64,000 nt of DNA from Halohasta litorea. GTDB lineage: Archaea > Halobacteriota > Halobacteria > Halobacteriales > Haloferacaceae. Position numbers and translations under genes: made by a program. The DNA lies in contig NZ_JANHDJ010000002.1 of the NCBI RefSeq assembly GCF_024494645.1, positions 62,001 to 126,000 of the forward strand, in the 5' to 3' direction. Of this stretch, positions 51,183-59,874 are shown piece after piece. Below the pieces are notes generated by a model. The model was not told where the DNA came from. It was given only the letters and a program-made list of their open reading frames with translations, and made no database searches. Numbering within the stretch: the first letter of the stretch is position 1; the number at the start of each line of letters is the position of its first letter.

Positions 51183-53357
51183 CTACTCGAACTGTTCGGC
51201 GGCGGCCGCAAGCACCGCGTCCTTGGCGGCCTCGCGTTTGCCAGCGAGGAACTCGATGCGACCCTCGCGGACGCCGCGGGCGGTGATTCCGGCCTCGGGA
51301 GCGGCTTCGGCGGCGGCCTCGGCGACCGCACGAATATCGAGCGGTTCGGTGCTCCGGAGGTAGAGTTCGTCCATCCCGATGCCGACAGTGACGAACGCTT
51401 CGCCCTCGCGCTCGGCGCGGTGGAGTTCGTCGAGCAGGAGTTCAGTCGAGGGGAAGTCGAAGCGGTGACTGAACTGCTCGGTGTCCAGGACGGCCATCGA
51501 GACGCCCGCCCGCTCGTCGGCCTCCAGGTTGGCCTGGGCGGTCGAGAGCTCGGTATCGAGCTTCTCGCGGAACTGCTCGGCGATGTGGCCAGCGAGGCCA
51601 CCGGCGTCGTCGAACAGCAAATCCGTGATGAGTTCGCGTTTGTCCTGGTAGGACTGGTAGTATGCTTCGAGGGCGACCGCCTCGCGGATGTCGGTCACCT
51701 GCTCGGCGTCGTAGCCTGCCGCCTCGGCCGCGTCGGTGTAGGCCTCCGGGGTGTTCTCCCAGTAGCTCACTGCGGGGAGGTGCTGCATATCCTCGGCCAC
51801 GTCGGTGTTCAGGGCCGCCGCCAGCGTTGCGGTCAGCGCGCCGACCGAGAGATCGGTCGCGTTCTGCCGGGCAGTGACGACCTGCTCGGCGGCGTCGTCG
51901 ACGTCCGTGTCGGCAGCGATCGAATCGAGAACGATCCGTTCAGCGCCGTAGACGCCCAGCAGGCCGAGACCATCGGCCGAATCGGCGGTGCTTGCAGCAC
52001 CGACGAAGCAGAACAGCGGCAGTTTCTCGTCGTGCCGGTCGCGGTCCTGGAGCATCCGGGTTGCGTCCTTGGTCGCGGCATCCATTCCGTAGATCGCGTC
52101 GTCGAGCGGTCGCCGGACGATGTAGTGGTACTCGGCATCCGAGCGGGCGTGTTCCTCGCGGACCAACGGAAGAACCGCGCGCTCGATGGCCGCACCGGCG
52201 ACGTAGCCGTCGGCGGTTGCGGGGTGGCGGATGACGACCGGCCGGGATTCCAGCACTGCTCGGCGGATCGCTTCGGCCACGTCGAGGAGTGGCTCTTCCA
52301 TCGCGGCAACCGCGTCGTGGTCGCCGATCGGTTCGAGGCTGTCGGGTCGGGCGCGGTCGGTCAGTGCGTCGGCCAGTCGACCAGTCACGGCCTCGCGCTC
52401 GTCGTCTTCGAGGACGACCAGTTCGTCGGTCTCGACCTGGAGTTCGCCGCGGCGGCGTTCGACCTCGCCGTCGAGGCGGACGATGTCGCCGAGTTCGACC
52501 TCGGGGTAGGCCCGTACCCCGGCCTCGACGAAGGCCGCACAGTCGACGACGCCGGTTTCGTCGCGGAGTTCGAAGACGGTCGGGCCGCCGGTCTGGCGAA
52601 TCGAGACGATCTCGCCGTCAAGGCGGACGCGCTCGTCGACGCGGTCGTTGAGCGATTCGATGCTGACCTCCTCGTAGCCCTCGGCGACGCTTTCGCTGGC
52701 TGCGTCGGTCGCGTCGGCCTCGCGTTCGGAGACGGTGACTGCACCGGCCGAGGAGTTACTGCTCGGCGTGCTGTCGGTCTCGCCGCCGATGACGGCCTCG
52801 GTCTCGCTGGCGGTGTCGGCACCGTGGCTCGGTGTCACCGATTCGGTCTCGGCTTCGTCGTCGGTGGCTGATGCGTCGCTCTCCTCGTTGGCGGTGTCGT
52901 CGGACTCTTCGAGGGCTGGCTCGCCCTCGTCGTCGGTGTCGTCGGTATCGTCGGTGTCGTCATCGTCGTCGAGATCGGCCGGGAGGAGTTCGTCGGTGCC
53001 GTCGAGGATGAGTTTCCCGCGGAACTCGCGGTCGGACTGGCGGATCGACTTGCCGAGGTCGATGTTGCCGTTGTCCCGAACGTTGTTCACCCGGACACAG
53101 ACGGTGTCGCCGGGTTCCCAGTTGAGGCTCTCTAGGCGTCGGTCCAACTCGCTGCGGTGCAGGAGTCCAGTAACGCCGGGCGAGAGGTCGATGAAGACGC
53201 CGAAATCGGCGTAGCCGTCGACCGTGCCTTCGTAGAATCGGTTGTCGATAAGTTGCGATGCGTGGTTGCCGCGGAACTCGAAAAGGACGTCTTCCTGATG
53301 ACTGTCACAGACGTGACCGCCATCAACAGGGATGCCACAAATGATACACGAACCCAT
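51183..53357 (-). CDS. Zinc-S1-OB-RecJ-like (DHH) nucleic-acid-binding protein, active site degenerate
   Basis: A 724-residue protein. N-terminal zinc site C4, C7, C17, H20; S1 domain about 36-112 (FYEGTVDGYADFGVFIDLSP); acidic low-complexity linker about 125-235; OB-fold about 240-325 (RVRLDGEIVSIRQTGGPTVF); then a RecJ/DHH-like region to the C-terminus. The DHH catalytic motifs look eroded: IRHPATADGYVAGAAIERAV near 375-393 and IVLDSIAADTDVDDA where VVVDHH-type acids are expected. Likely binds single-stranded nucleic acid without exonuclease activity, as for other haloarchaeal RecJ3/RecJ4-type proteins. Confidence 0.85.
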   Translation of the reverse strand: MGSCIICGIPVDGGHVCDSHQEDVLFEFRGNHASQLIDNRFYEGTVDGYADFGVFIDLSPGVTGLLHRSELDRRLESLNWEPGDTVCVRVNNVRDNGNIDLGKSIRQSDREFRGKLILDGTDELLPADLDDDDDTDDTDDTDDEGEPALEESDDTANEESDASATDDEAETESVTPSHGADTASETEAVIGGETDSTPSSNSSAGAVTVSEREADATDAASESVAEGYEEVSIESLNDRVDERVRLDGEIVSIRQTGGPTVFELRDETGVVDCAAFVEAGVRAYPEVELGDIVRLDGEVERRRGELQVETDELVVLEDDEREAVTGRLADALTDRARPDSLEPIGDHDAVAAMEEPLLDVAEAIRRAVLESRPVVIRHPATADGYVAGAAIERAVLPLVREEHARSDAEYHYIVRRPLDDAIYGMDAATKDATRMLQDRDRHDEKLPLFCFVGAASTADSADGLGLLGVYGAERIVLDSIAADTDVDDAAEQVVTARQNATDLSVGALTATLAAALNTDVAEDMQHLPAVSYWENTPEAYTDAAEAAGYDAEQVTDIREAVALEAYYQSYQDKRELITDLLFDDAGGLAGHIAEQFREKLDTELSTAQANLEADERAGVSMAVLDTEQFSHRFDFPSTELLLDELHRAEREGEAFVTVGIGMDELYLRSTEPLDIRAVAEAAAEAAPEAGITARGVREGRIEFLAGKREAAKDAVLAAAAEQFE

Positions 53358-53411
53358 TTGCTAGGAAGATATGGGGCCTCCCTTTAACGGTTGTCGAAAC
53401 GCGCTGAGCCG

Positions 53412-54029
53412 TTAGCCGCCGAACGCCTTGATGGCCATCCGCCCTCCCCGGACCGCGCCGAACCCTACCCCGAAGACGAGCACTGCGGGCAGTACTCCGG
53501 CGAGGGCGGCCCGAACCAGCGTCGTTCGGTGGACGACTGCCAACCCGACGATCAACAGGCCGGTCCCGTACAGCCCACAGAGGGCCGCCACGCCCGGCAC
53601 CGGAATCCACGCGAACACACAGGGGGCGGTCGCATAGCCGATGACCTGGACCGTCTCGCTGACGCCCGCGCGGTCCTCGACCAGGCCCATCAGAACCACG
53701 GTCTGAATCGCCGACACGAGATGGAGAAGCGCGGGCGCGGCGACAACCGCCGTCACCAGCAGAACGAAGACGGCAGTCAGCCCGACGCTGTCGGCGATAA
53801 TCGGGATTCGGTCCTCGGCAAACACCCGGTCGGGCTGGACTGCCAGCAGCCCCCCGACGTAGGTCAGTGCGACGACGATCGCAAAACTCAGTCCTGGAGC
53901 CTGATCGCCCGGCGCGACGCCGTTGGCGAAAAACCGACGTGGACGGGTGAGAACTTCGCCCCACGCCCGCACCATGCCACCCGGCCCTCGATCACGGCCG
54001 CCGCCCGGCGTCTCGACCCACGTTGTCAC
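53412..54029 (-). CDS. YIP1 family membrane protein
   Basis: A 205-residue protein with about five hydrophobic helices. TWVETPGGGRDRGPGGMVRA then EVLTRPRRFFANGVAPGDQA is the haloarchaeal YIP1 opening. GTG 54029 was chosen because members begin at this position; the frame extends to 54074. Function is unknown; relation to eukaryotic Yip1 membrane-traffic proteins is remote. Divergent from DUF309 with 89 bases between. Confidence 0.85.
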   Translation of the reverse strand: MTTWVETPGGGRDRGPGGMVRAWGEVLTRPRRFFANGVAPGDQAPGLSFAIVVALTYVGGLLAVQPDRVFAEDRIPIIADSVGLTAVFVLLVTAVVAAPALLHLVSAIQTVVLMGLVEDRAGVSETVQVIGYATAPCVFAWIPVPGVAALCGLYGTGLLIVGLAVVHRTTLVRAALAGVLPAVLVFGVGFGAVRGGRMAIKAFGG

Positions 54030-54118
54030 GGTCGACCGGAGGGCTGGCGGCTGTATCAGCGTTACTATCGCCACCCGGAGTCCACGGATTTTTCACTGCC
54101 GGTAGCACCCTGTTCGGT

Positions 54119-54748
54119 ATGGAGGCCCAACTCCGCGCCGGGATCGCGATTTATAATGCTGGAGCCACCCACGCGGCCCATGACGCCTGGGAGGACGTGT
54201 GGCTCGACCTCTCCGAGGGTACTAACGACGAGCGGTTGCTCCACGGACTGATCCAGTTTACTGCGGCAGTGCACCACGCCCACAACCGCAACTGGAGCGG
54301 CGCGGTCGGCCTTGCCGAAAGCGGTCGGGAGTATCTAAGCGGGGTACCGTCGACCTACCGCGGTGTCGACCTGTCGGTAGTCACTGACTATTTACAAGGC
54401 CTACAAACCGATCCCGAGCGGATCGAACGCGCTGGGCCACCCGCGCTCAGTTATAACGATCGGCGGCTGTCGGCGGCCGACCTCGAACTCGACGCGATCA
54501 CCATTGCGGCCGCAGTGCTCGCCGAGGAGTTCGACCGGTACGACGAGACAGTCATCGACGCCGCGGCCGACTACGCCCGCGAGGAGGTCGACGGCAGCCA
54601 AACGCAGTTCATCGGCTTGCTCACAACGTTCGTCGACGAGTCGACCCACCGGGGGATCGTCTACGACCGGTTGGCCGCCCAGGTCGAACGTCGGCAACGA
54701 AAAGAACGGGATGTGGCTGGGTTGTTCGATCCCGCAGATGAGGAGTAG
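54119..54748 (+). CDS. DUF309 family protein
   Basis: A 209-residue protein with the DUF309 core AAHDAWEDVWLDLSEG and LLHGLIQFTAAVHHAHNRNW near residues 20-60, whose His/Glu/Asp pattern suggests a metal-binding helical hairpin. ATG 54119 removes a non-conserved N-terminal extension. The C-terminal about 100 residues are additional to the small core. Function unknown. Confidence 0.85.
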   Translation: MEAQLRAGIAIYNAGATHAAHDAWEDVWLDLSEGTNDERLLHGLIQFTAAVHHAHNRNWSGAVGLAESGREYLSGVPSTYRGVDLSVVTDYLQGLQTDPERIERAGPPALSYNDRRLSAADLELDAITIAAAVLAEEFDRYDETVIDAAADYAREEVDGSQTQFIGLLTTFVDESTHRGIVYDRLAAQVERRQRKERDVAGLFDPADEE

Positions 54749-54755
54749 CCAGCGC

Positions 54756-56126
54756 CTAATACTTCGGTTCCGCGCCGGTCGCCTCGTAGATCGTCTCCAT
54801 CAGGTCATCCCGTTGGCGCTGCCAGGTCACAAGCGCTTCGGGCGTGGAGGGATACCGTTCGTAGTGGTTGATCAGTTTCTCGGCGAGCTGTTTGACCTTG
54901 TAGAAGTCGACGATCTGTCGCCAGTAGCCGAAGCTGTCGATGGCGGTCCGCGCCGCCAGCAGCGGCCCCATCGACGTTTTGCCGGTATAGAGGGCCTCAG
55001 CCAGCTTTTCGCCCGGAAGCGCAGCCAGCAAGCCCATCAGGTCGTCGATGTCGACCGCCGTCGAGAGGATGTTGTAGACGTCGAGTCCGGCGTACCGGGA
55101 GCCGAAGTGGTCCATCACCCGCTCGTTGTACCGCCAGAGGGCCTCCTCGCTGACGTCGCCCGCTTCGATGGCCTCGACGGCCTGCTCGGCAGCGTACTGC
55201 CCGGCGTAGGCTGCGCCCGCGATCCCGCCGCCGGTCGTGGGGTTGACGTGGGCGGCGGCGTCGCCGACCGCCATGTAGCCGGGGGCAACCGCTGAATCGT
55301 AGACGCGGCGTGTCGGGAGAGCCGCGCCGAGTTTGTCGGTGACCTCGGCGTTCTCGAACTCCTCGCGGTCTTTGAGGTCTTCCTTGAGGTCGTCGATCAT
55401 CTGCATCGGCTCCTCGTTCATCTGGAAGCCGAGCCCGGCGTTGATCGTCGTCGAGGTCCGCGGGAAGTACCAGAGGTAGCCCGCCGCGCGTTTGGTCGGT
55501 TTAAATACGAGCGCGTCGTCCCACTCGACCTCGTCTTCGACTTCGACGATCTCGCGGTAGGCCGAACAAAATTGGGAGTAGCGGACGTTGGTGTCGAAAG
55601 TCGTGTCTTCGAAGTCGACTTTGTCCTGGAGCAACGACAGTGCGCCCGCGCCGTCGATGACGATTTCGACGTCGTACTCGACGGGATCGCCCTTTCGGAT
55701 GCCCGTGACGCCCGTGACGGTGCCGTCGTCGGCCTGGGTGACGTCCTGGACGACGGTATCGTAGTGGAACTCGACGCCGGATTCCTCCGCGCCCTCGATG
55801 AGGAGTTTTCCGTACTTCAGTCGATCAATCACGGCGAGTTCGCCGGGGACAGGGATCTCCAGGACGGTGTCGTGGCTCGGGATCTCGAAGCGGCCGTGGT
55901 CGACGTCCGTATTCGTGAAGGCGGGCTCGATCTTCGATTTCGGGATCGCCTCGGGGAAGTCGTTGGCGCCTTTTAAGGCATCGCCGCAGGCGATGTGACC
56001 GGCTTCCGCTTCGTCTTTCCGTTCGATGATGACGACATCGAGACCGGCGTTGGCGGCGGTCGCCGCGGCATAACAGCCCGACGTGCCTGCGCCGACGACG
56101 GCGATATCGTACTCGTGGGTAGTCAT
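54756..56126 (-). CDS. ggr: Geranylgeranyl reductase (archaeal lipid saturation)
   Basis: A 456-residue FAD protein. DIAVVGAGTSGCYAAATAAN near residue 9 is the GxGxxG site; GHIACGDALKGAN and the C-terminal FAD motif YMAVGDAAAHVNPTTGGGIA near residue 295 with YPxTP-like segments match the digeranylgeranylglycerophospholipid reductase family. These enzymes hydrogenate isoprenoid chains of archaeal lipids. ATG 56126 was preferred to TTG 56135. Confidence 0.92.
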   Translation of the reverse strand: MTTHEYDIAVVGAGTSGCYAAATAANAGLDVVIIERKDEAEAGHIACGDALKGANDFPEAIPKSKIEPAFTNTDVDHGRFEIPSHDTVLEIPVPGELAVIDRLKYGKLLIEGAEESGVEFHYDTVVQDVTQADDGTVTGVTGIRKGDPVEYDVEIVIDGAGALSLLQDKVDFEDTTFDTNVRYSQFCSAYREIVEVEDEVEWDDALVFKPTKRAAGYLWYFPRTSTTINAGLGFQMNEEPMQMIDDLKEDLKDREEFENAEVTDKLGAALPTRRVYDSAVAPGYMAVGDAAAHVNPTTGGGIAGAAYAGQYAAEQAVEAIEAGDVSEEALWRYNERVMDHFGSRYAGLDVYNILSTAVDIDDLMGLLAALPGEKLAEALYTGKTSMGPLLAARTAIDSFGYWRQIVDFYKVKQLAEKLINHYERYPSTPEALVTWQRQRDDLMETIYEATGAEPKY

Positions 56127-56380
56127 TGGCAGCAATCCATGCTCCGTGGCGAAAACTCTTTATCTCGAAATCAGTCGTCTCCTATCCGACGTATAACTGG
56201 TAGCGAACGGACTGATTGCTGTGGCACCCTCGTACTCGCCTTGATCGAAACAAACGATGACGGGGTGGGAGGCGGTCTCGACCACGGACGACGAGCGCGC
56301 ACGATCCCGATGGAACACGGCCGATGACGCTGCGTCTGCCCGGTTCGAGGCCGTGTCTCGTGGCTGGACATCGCGTCGGC

Positions 56381-56689
56381 CTACAGTACTGTCCGGAGCG
56401 CGAGGATCGCGACGATGCCGGTCCCCAGCGAGATCGTGATGCTGTCGGTCCGCCAGGCGACGACGAGGACGACCGCCGCGGCGAGCCACGTCGCGAGCGT
56501 GCCGCCGACCAGTTCGGGAGCCAGAATCGAGACGATGATCGCGCCGGGCAGGATTTCGAGGCCGGATTCGACCCGCGGCGAGAGGTCGACTTTCCCCAGC
56601 AGCCACAGCCCTCCAGCTTTGGTCACGTAGGTAGCGACGGTCATCGCCGCGATGACCGCGACGACGAGTGGGTCAAGCTCAATCGTCAT
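56381..56689 (-). CDS. azlD: AzlD family branched-chain amino acid export subunit
   Basis: A 102-residue protein with four short hydrophobic helices, VAVIAAMTVATYVTKAGGLW near the N-terminus and LEILPGAIIVSILAPELVG in the middle, the AzlD signature. It pairs with AzlC, whose gene overlaps it by 11 bases upstream. In bacteria AzlCD exports branched-chain amino acids and azaleucine; the substrate here is inference. The 245 bases downstream (56136-56380) show no gene. Confidence 0.9.
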   Translation of the reverse strand: MTIELDPLVVAVIAAMTVATYVTKAGGLWLLGKVDLSPRVESGLEILPGAIIVSILAPELVGGTLATWLAAAVVLVVAWRTDSITISLGTGIVAILALRTVL

Positions 56690-57410
56690 ACCGGATCATC
56701 TCCACGCCCGCCCCTGCGAGCCCGCCGAAGAGGATGTACCACTCGCCGCCCAGCAGCTGTGCGGTGCCGACCGCGACGCCAGCGGCGACGAGCCACGGAA
56801 GGAGATCCGACCGACCCTCCCAAAGGCCGACCGCGATGGTGACGAACACCGCCGTCAGCATGAAGTCGAGCCCGTAGGTTTCGGGGTCGTCGATTACGCC
56901 ACCCGCGGCCGCACCCAGCACCGTCGAAAGGACCCAGAACAGCCAGATCGCGATCCCCGACCCCAAGAGGAACGCGCCCGCCGGGTTCCCGGATCGGAGC
57001 TCCTGGATCGTCAGTGCCCAGTTCTCGTCGGCCATGACGAACACGCTGCCGTAGGCCTGCAGCGGCGAGAGCTTCTCGAACCACGGGCGAAGCGACGCAC
57101 CCATCAACAGGTACCGGAGGTTCACGATGAACACGGTGCCGACGACCACCGCCACGGGGATCGGCTGGTCCCACACCCCGATGGCGATCACCTGGGCTGC
57201 CCCGGCGACCACGGTGGCGCTCATCAGCGTCGACTCGGCGATACTCAACCCCGCCTGCCGGGCGAGCACGCCGAACAATACGCCGTAGCCCGCGACTCCG
57301 AGGGCGACTGGCACACAGGCAATAAACCCCTTCCGAGCCCCTGCAAACGAAAACGTGGTCGACTTCGGAGCGGTCTCGTCGCCCTGCTTGCCGGTGGTTT
57401 CGCTGCCCAT
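56679..57410 (-). CDS. azlC: AzlC family branched-chain amino acid export subunit
   Basis: A 243-residue protein with six to seven helices. FAGARKGFIACVPVALGVAG, FGVLARQAGLSIAESTLMSA and VFIVNLRYLLMGASLRPWFE are AzlC hallmarks. ATG 57410 replaces an upstream start at 57530 whose extra 40 residues are not family-like. It overlaps azlD by 11 bases, so the two are translated together. Confidence 0.92.
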   Translation of the reverse strand: MGSETTGKQGDETAPKSTTFSFAGARKGFIACVPVALGVAGYGVLFGVLARQAGLSIAESTLMSATVVAGAAQVIAIGVWDQPIPVAVVVGTVFIVNLRYLLMGASLRPWFEKLSPLQAYGSVFVMADENWALTIQELRSGNPAGAFLLGSGIAIWLFWVLSTVLGAAAGGVIDDPETYGLDFMLTAVFVTIAVGLWEGRSDLLPWLVAAGVAVGTAQLLGGEWYILFGGLAGAGVEMIRYDD

Positions 57411-57552
57411 ATTGATGCTGTCCGGTCGCGTTTCTTGACTGTTTGGACTCGGTGCTGGGTCTGAGAACAGAACGGCCTCGATGACAAGCGAAAACATCCT
57501 CGTTGCGTATCTCAATGCAGTCATCGACACCGAAGAGAGCTTCTAACTGACG

Positions 57553-58938
57553 TTAGGCGTCGACTACCGATCCGATTACGCCTTCCGCCGTTTCGACGAG
57601 CGCGTCGACATCGTCGCTTTCGGCGTAGAGCCGGATGTATGGCTCCGTTCCCGATGGTCGGACCAGCAGCCACGAGTCGTCGGCAAAGGTCAACCGGATG
57701 CCGTGGGCGAACGATACATCAGCCTCGGGGAACTGTTCGGGGAGATCGTCTTCGAGCTGTTCCATTGCGACCGATTTTCGCTCATCGGGGCACTCACAGC
57801 TCACCTTTCGGTAGGGTCGTTCGGTGATCGGCTCCCGGAGCGCCGGTAATCCCTCGTCGGCGACCAGTCGTGCGATGACTGCCGCGCTGGCAACCCCATC
57901 GATCCAACCCCCGAGCTGGGGATGGATGTGTTTCCACGGCTCGGCGGCGAAGACGACCGACTCGTCGTCGCCTGTGGCGACGATTCCTTCATGGAGCCCG
58001 CCCAGTCGAACGCGGTCGACGCGTCCCCCGGCAGCGGTCACCTGCTCGTCGATTCGCCCCGACGCGTTCGGCGTCGTAACTACGACCGGCGTCGGCGCGT
58101 CCGCGCTGTGCTCGGCGACGTACTGCCGAGTGTAGTAGCCCGCGAGGATCGCGAGGACCGTGTCCTCGTGGACGATCTCGCCCTCGCTGTCGACGATGAC
58201 GATCCGATCCCCGTCGCCGTCGTGGGCGATACCGAGATCGAACGCCCCGTCGGCCAAGAGTTGACGGAACTCCGAGAGCGTCTCGGGGGTCGGCTTGCTC
58301 GGCCGGGCCGAGAAGTGGCCGTCGACGGTCGCGTTAACGCCGATCACGGTCGCCCCGAGTTCGCGGAGGACCGCCGGTGTCGCGTTCGCAGCAACCCCTG
58401 TTCCGCAGTCGACGGCGATCCGTAGTCCATCACAGTCCCCTCCGAACGCGCGGCTGTAGTCGGCGACCGCTTCGCGGTATGCGGGCAGGCGGTCGGCTCG
58501 CACTGTCGACTGCCACCGGTCCCACTCGGCCGGTGGTGCGTCTTCGTCGACGAACTCCTCGATCTGTCGTTCCTGTTCTCTGTCGAACTCCGAGCCATCG
58601 GCGAAACATTTGATCCCGTTGTCGGTCGGCGGGTTGTGGGAGGCAGTAAGCATCAGCCCGTGGCGACCACGGGAGGCGAACGCCAGCGTCGGCGTCGGGA
58701 CCTGTCCGATCCGTACCGGCCGCACGCCCGCCGCCGCCACCCCGGCCTCGGCGGCCGCCGCCAGTGCCGACCCGGTCGTGCGACCGTCGCGCCCAATGAC
58801 GACTTCGGGCGGCGACCGGTCTCCTGACTCTGTTTCAGTCACGATTCGCGCGACTGCCTGCCCGACTGCGAGCGCCACCGCCGGAGTGGCGTGGTCGACA
58901 ACGCTCCCGCGAACCCCCGCCGTTCCGAACTCAACCAT
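57553..58938 (-). CDS. Phosphohexomutase (phosphoglucosamine/phosphomannomutase type)
   Basis: A 461-residue alpha-D-phosphohexomutase. The phosphoserine loop LTASHNPPTDNGIK near residue 98, metal loop HDGDGDRIVIVDSEG near residue 245, sugar-binding loop FAAEPWKHIHPQLGGWIDG near residue 330 and phosphate-binding RPSGTEPYIRLYAESD near 430 are all complete. The short GEWK-like variant AEPWKH blurs the choice between GlmM, PMM and PGM. Likely supplies activated sugars for surface glycans. Confidence 0.92.
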   Translation of the reverse strand: MVEFGTAGVRGSVVDHATPAVALAVGQAVARIVTETESGDRSPPEVVIGRDGRTTGSALAAAAEAGVAAAGVRPVRIGQVPTPTLAFASRGRHGLMLTASHNPPTDNGIKCFADGSEFDREQERQIEEFVDEDAPPAEWDRWQSTVRADRLPAYREAVADYSRAFGGDCDGLRIAVDCGTGVAANATPAVLRELGATVIGVNATVDGHFSARPSKPTPETLSEFRQLLADGAFDLGIAHDGDGDRIVIVDSEGEIVHEDTVLAILAGYYTRQYVAEHSADAPTPVVVTTPNASGRIDEQVTAAGGRVDRVRLGGLHEGIVATGDDESVVFAAEPWKHIHPQLGGWIDGVASAAVIARLVADEGLPALREPITERPYRKVSCECPDERKSVAMEQLEDDLPEQFPEADVSFAHGIRLTFADDSWLLVRPSGTEPYIRLYAESDDVDALVETAEGVIGSVVDA

Positions 58939-59001
58939 ACGCTACCCATTCGGTCACCACCATTAGAAGCCGCTGGTCGACCGCCGCTGCGCGTGTCGAC
59001 C

Positions 59002-59009
59002 GTTTATTT
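59002..59009 (+). promoter_or_regulatory. TATA box for acylphosphatase
   Basis: GTTTATTT lies 25-32 bases before ATG 59034, in the 95-base divergent gap with the phosphohexomutase. Confidence 0.45.
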
Positions 59010-59033
59010 GACAGGCGGTCGAAGCCGGTAGCG

Positions 59034-59318
59034 ATGACTGAATCAGACCGTGTTCGTGCCCATGTCTTCGTTAGTGGCCGTGTACAGGGAGTCTACTACC
59101 GAGCCAGCACGCGCGACAAAGCCCGCGAGGAGGGCGTCGACGGCTGGGTCCGAAACCTCGACGACGGGCGTGTCGAGGCCGTCTTCGAGGGGTCCGAGGC
59201 GGCGGTCGACGCGATGGTCGAATGGTGTCACACGGGGAGCCGAGCGGCCGATGTCGAGGCCGTCGAGGTCACGATGACGGAGCCCGAAGGAGAATCCGGG
59301 TTCGAGGTTCGGCGGTGA
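59034..59318 (+). CDS. acyP: Acylphosphatase
   Basis: A 94-residue enzyme that hydrolyses carboxyl-phosphate bonds. FVSGRVQGVYYRAS contains the catalytic Arg (near residue 23), and GWVRNLDDGRVEAVFEGS holds the catalytic Asn (near residue 41). Normal length and fold; it is transcribed alone. Confidence 0.95.
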   Translation: MTESDRVRAHVFVSGRVQGVYYRASTRDKAREEGVDGWVRNLDDGRVEAVFEGSEAAVDAMVEWCHTGSRAADVEAVEVTMTEPEGESGFEVRR

Positions 59319-59874
59319 AAAGCGGGCAACCGGATAAAAAACGGCGGCGGCGAAACGAGTTGGAGTGTAGGGTGGACGCGGAATGGGGGCGTGTCGTCAA
59401 ACGCCGTCCCATCGGGCAAACCACACGCGGATGAGCCGAACTCAGGGCAGTCGAGCGACGTGTCGATCGGAGAACAACCTCGAATGTTGTGATGGGGCTC
59501 TCTTAGTTTCACCTCCGCTGTGTGATTGTCCAGACATATGTGATTCTACCACATATAGTCCGGGTTATAACCGATACACGAAGCCGTTATACAATATATA
59601 TTGAGGATATGTGTCCGGATGTCCGATTACTATTCACCAGTCGGCGTGAGCCGGAGCCGCAACTGAGATCGCTGTTCCTGGAAGCGGTAGGTGCGAAGAG
59701 ACGAGCCGAGGTGGCCCCCGAACCTCGGCGCGTCGTCGGGTCCGACCAGACCCGAAGCGACTGGGATGGGCGCGGCAGCGTTCTTGCCGACGGTGACGAG
59801 AAAAGCGTCGATACGTCGGCGTTCTCTTTTGGTATCTGGTACTGATAAATGCACCGTCCTCCGTCCGCCAGATA
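59319..59874. other. 556-base gap with promoter-like and hairpin-rich sequence
   Basis: No convincing protein gene lies here. A 7-base inverted repeat ATATGTG/CACATAT (59536-59542, 59550-59556) and an AT-rich TATA-like tract (59586-59600) are followed by three adjacent hairpins: GCCGAGGT/ACCTCGGC (59705-59712 with 59722-59729), extended by GACGA/TCGTC (59700-59704 with 59733-59737); CGGGTC/GACCCG (59737-59742 with 59749-59754, sharing base 59737 with the extension); and CGGCA/TGCCG (59773-59777 with 59785-59789). A minus-strand GTG frame of 74 codons (59630-59854) overlaps them and looks weak. Confidence 0.5.
59620..59830 (+). ncRNA. Candidate structured RNA (unverified)
   Basis: A plus-strand transcript starting about 25 bases after the TATA-like tract (59586-59600) would carry the hairpin row at 59700-59789 and reach a weak T-run (TCTTTT near 59824). 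I tried and failed to match it to tRNA, RNase P or SRP RNA. Ends are guesses. Confidence 0.25.

Noticed and set aside
52925-52980. Short GTCGTCGGT repeats as a regulatory repeat
   Set aside because: They encode the Asp/Thr acidic linker of the RecJ-like protein (TDDTDDTDD).
59630-59854. 74-codon minus-strand GTG frame in the 59319-59874 gap
   Set aside because: Codon use is atypical, no promoter, and it is built over the three hairpins; kept only as an alternative to the RNA idea.
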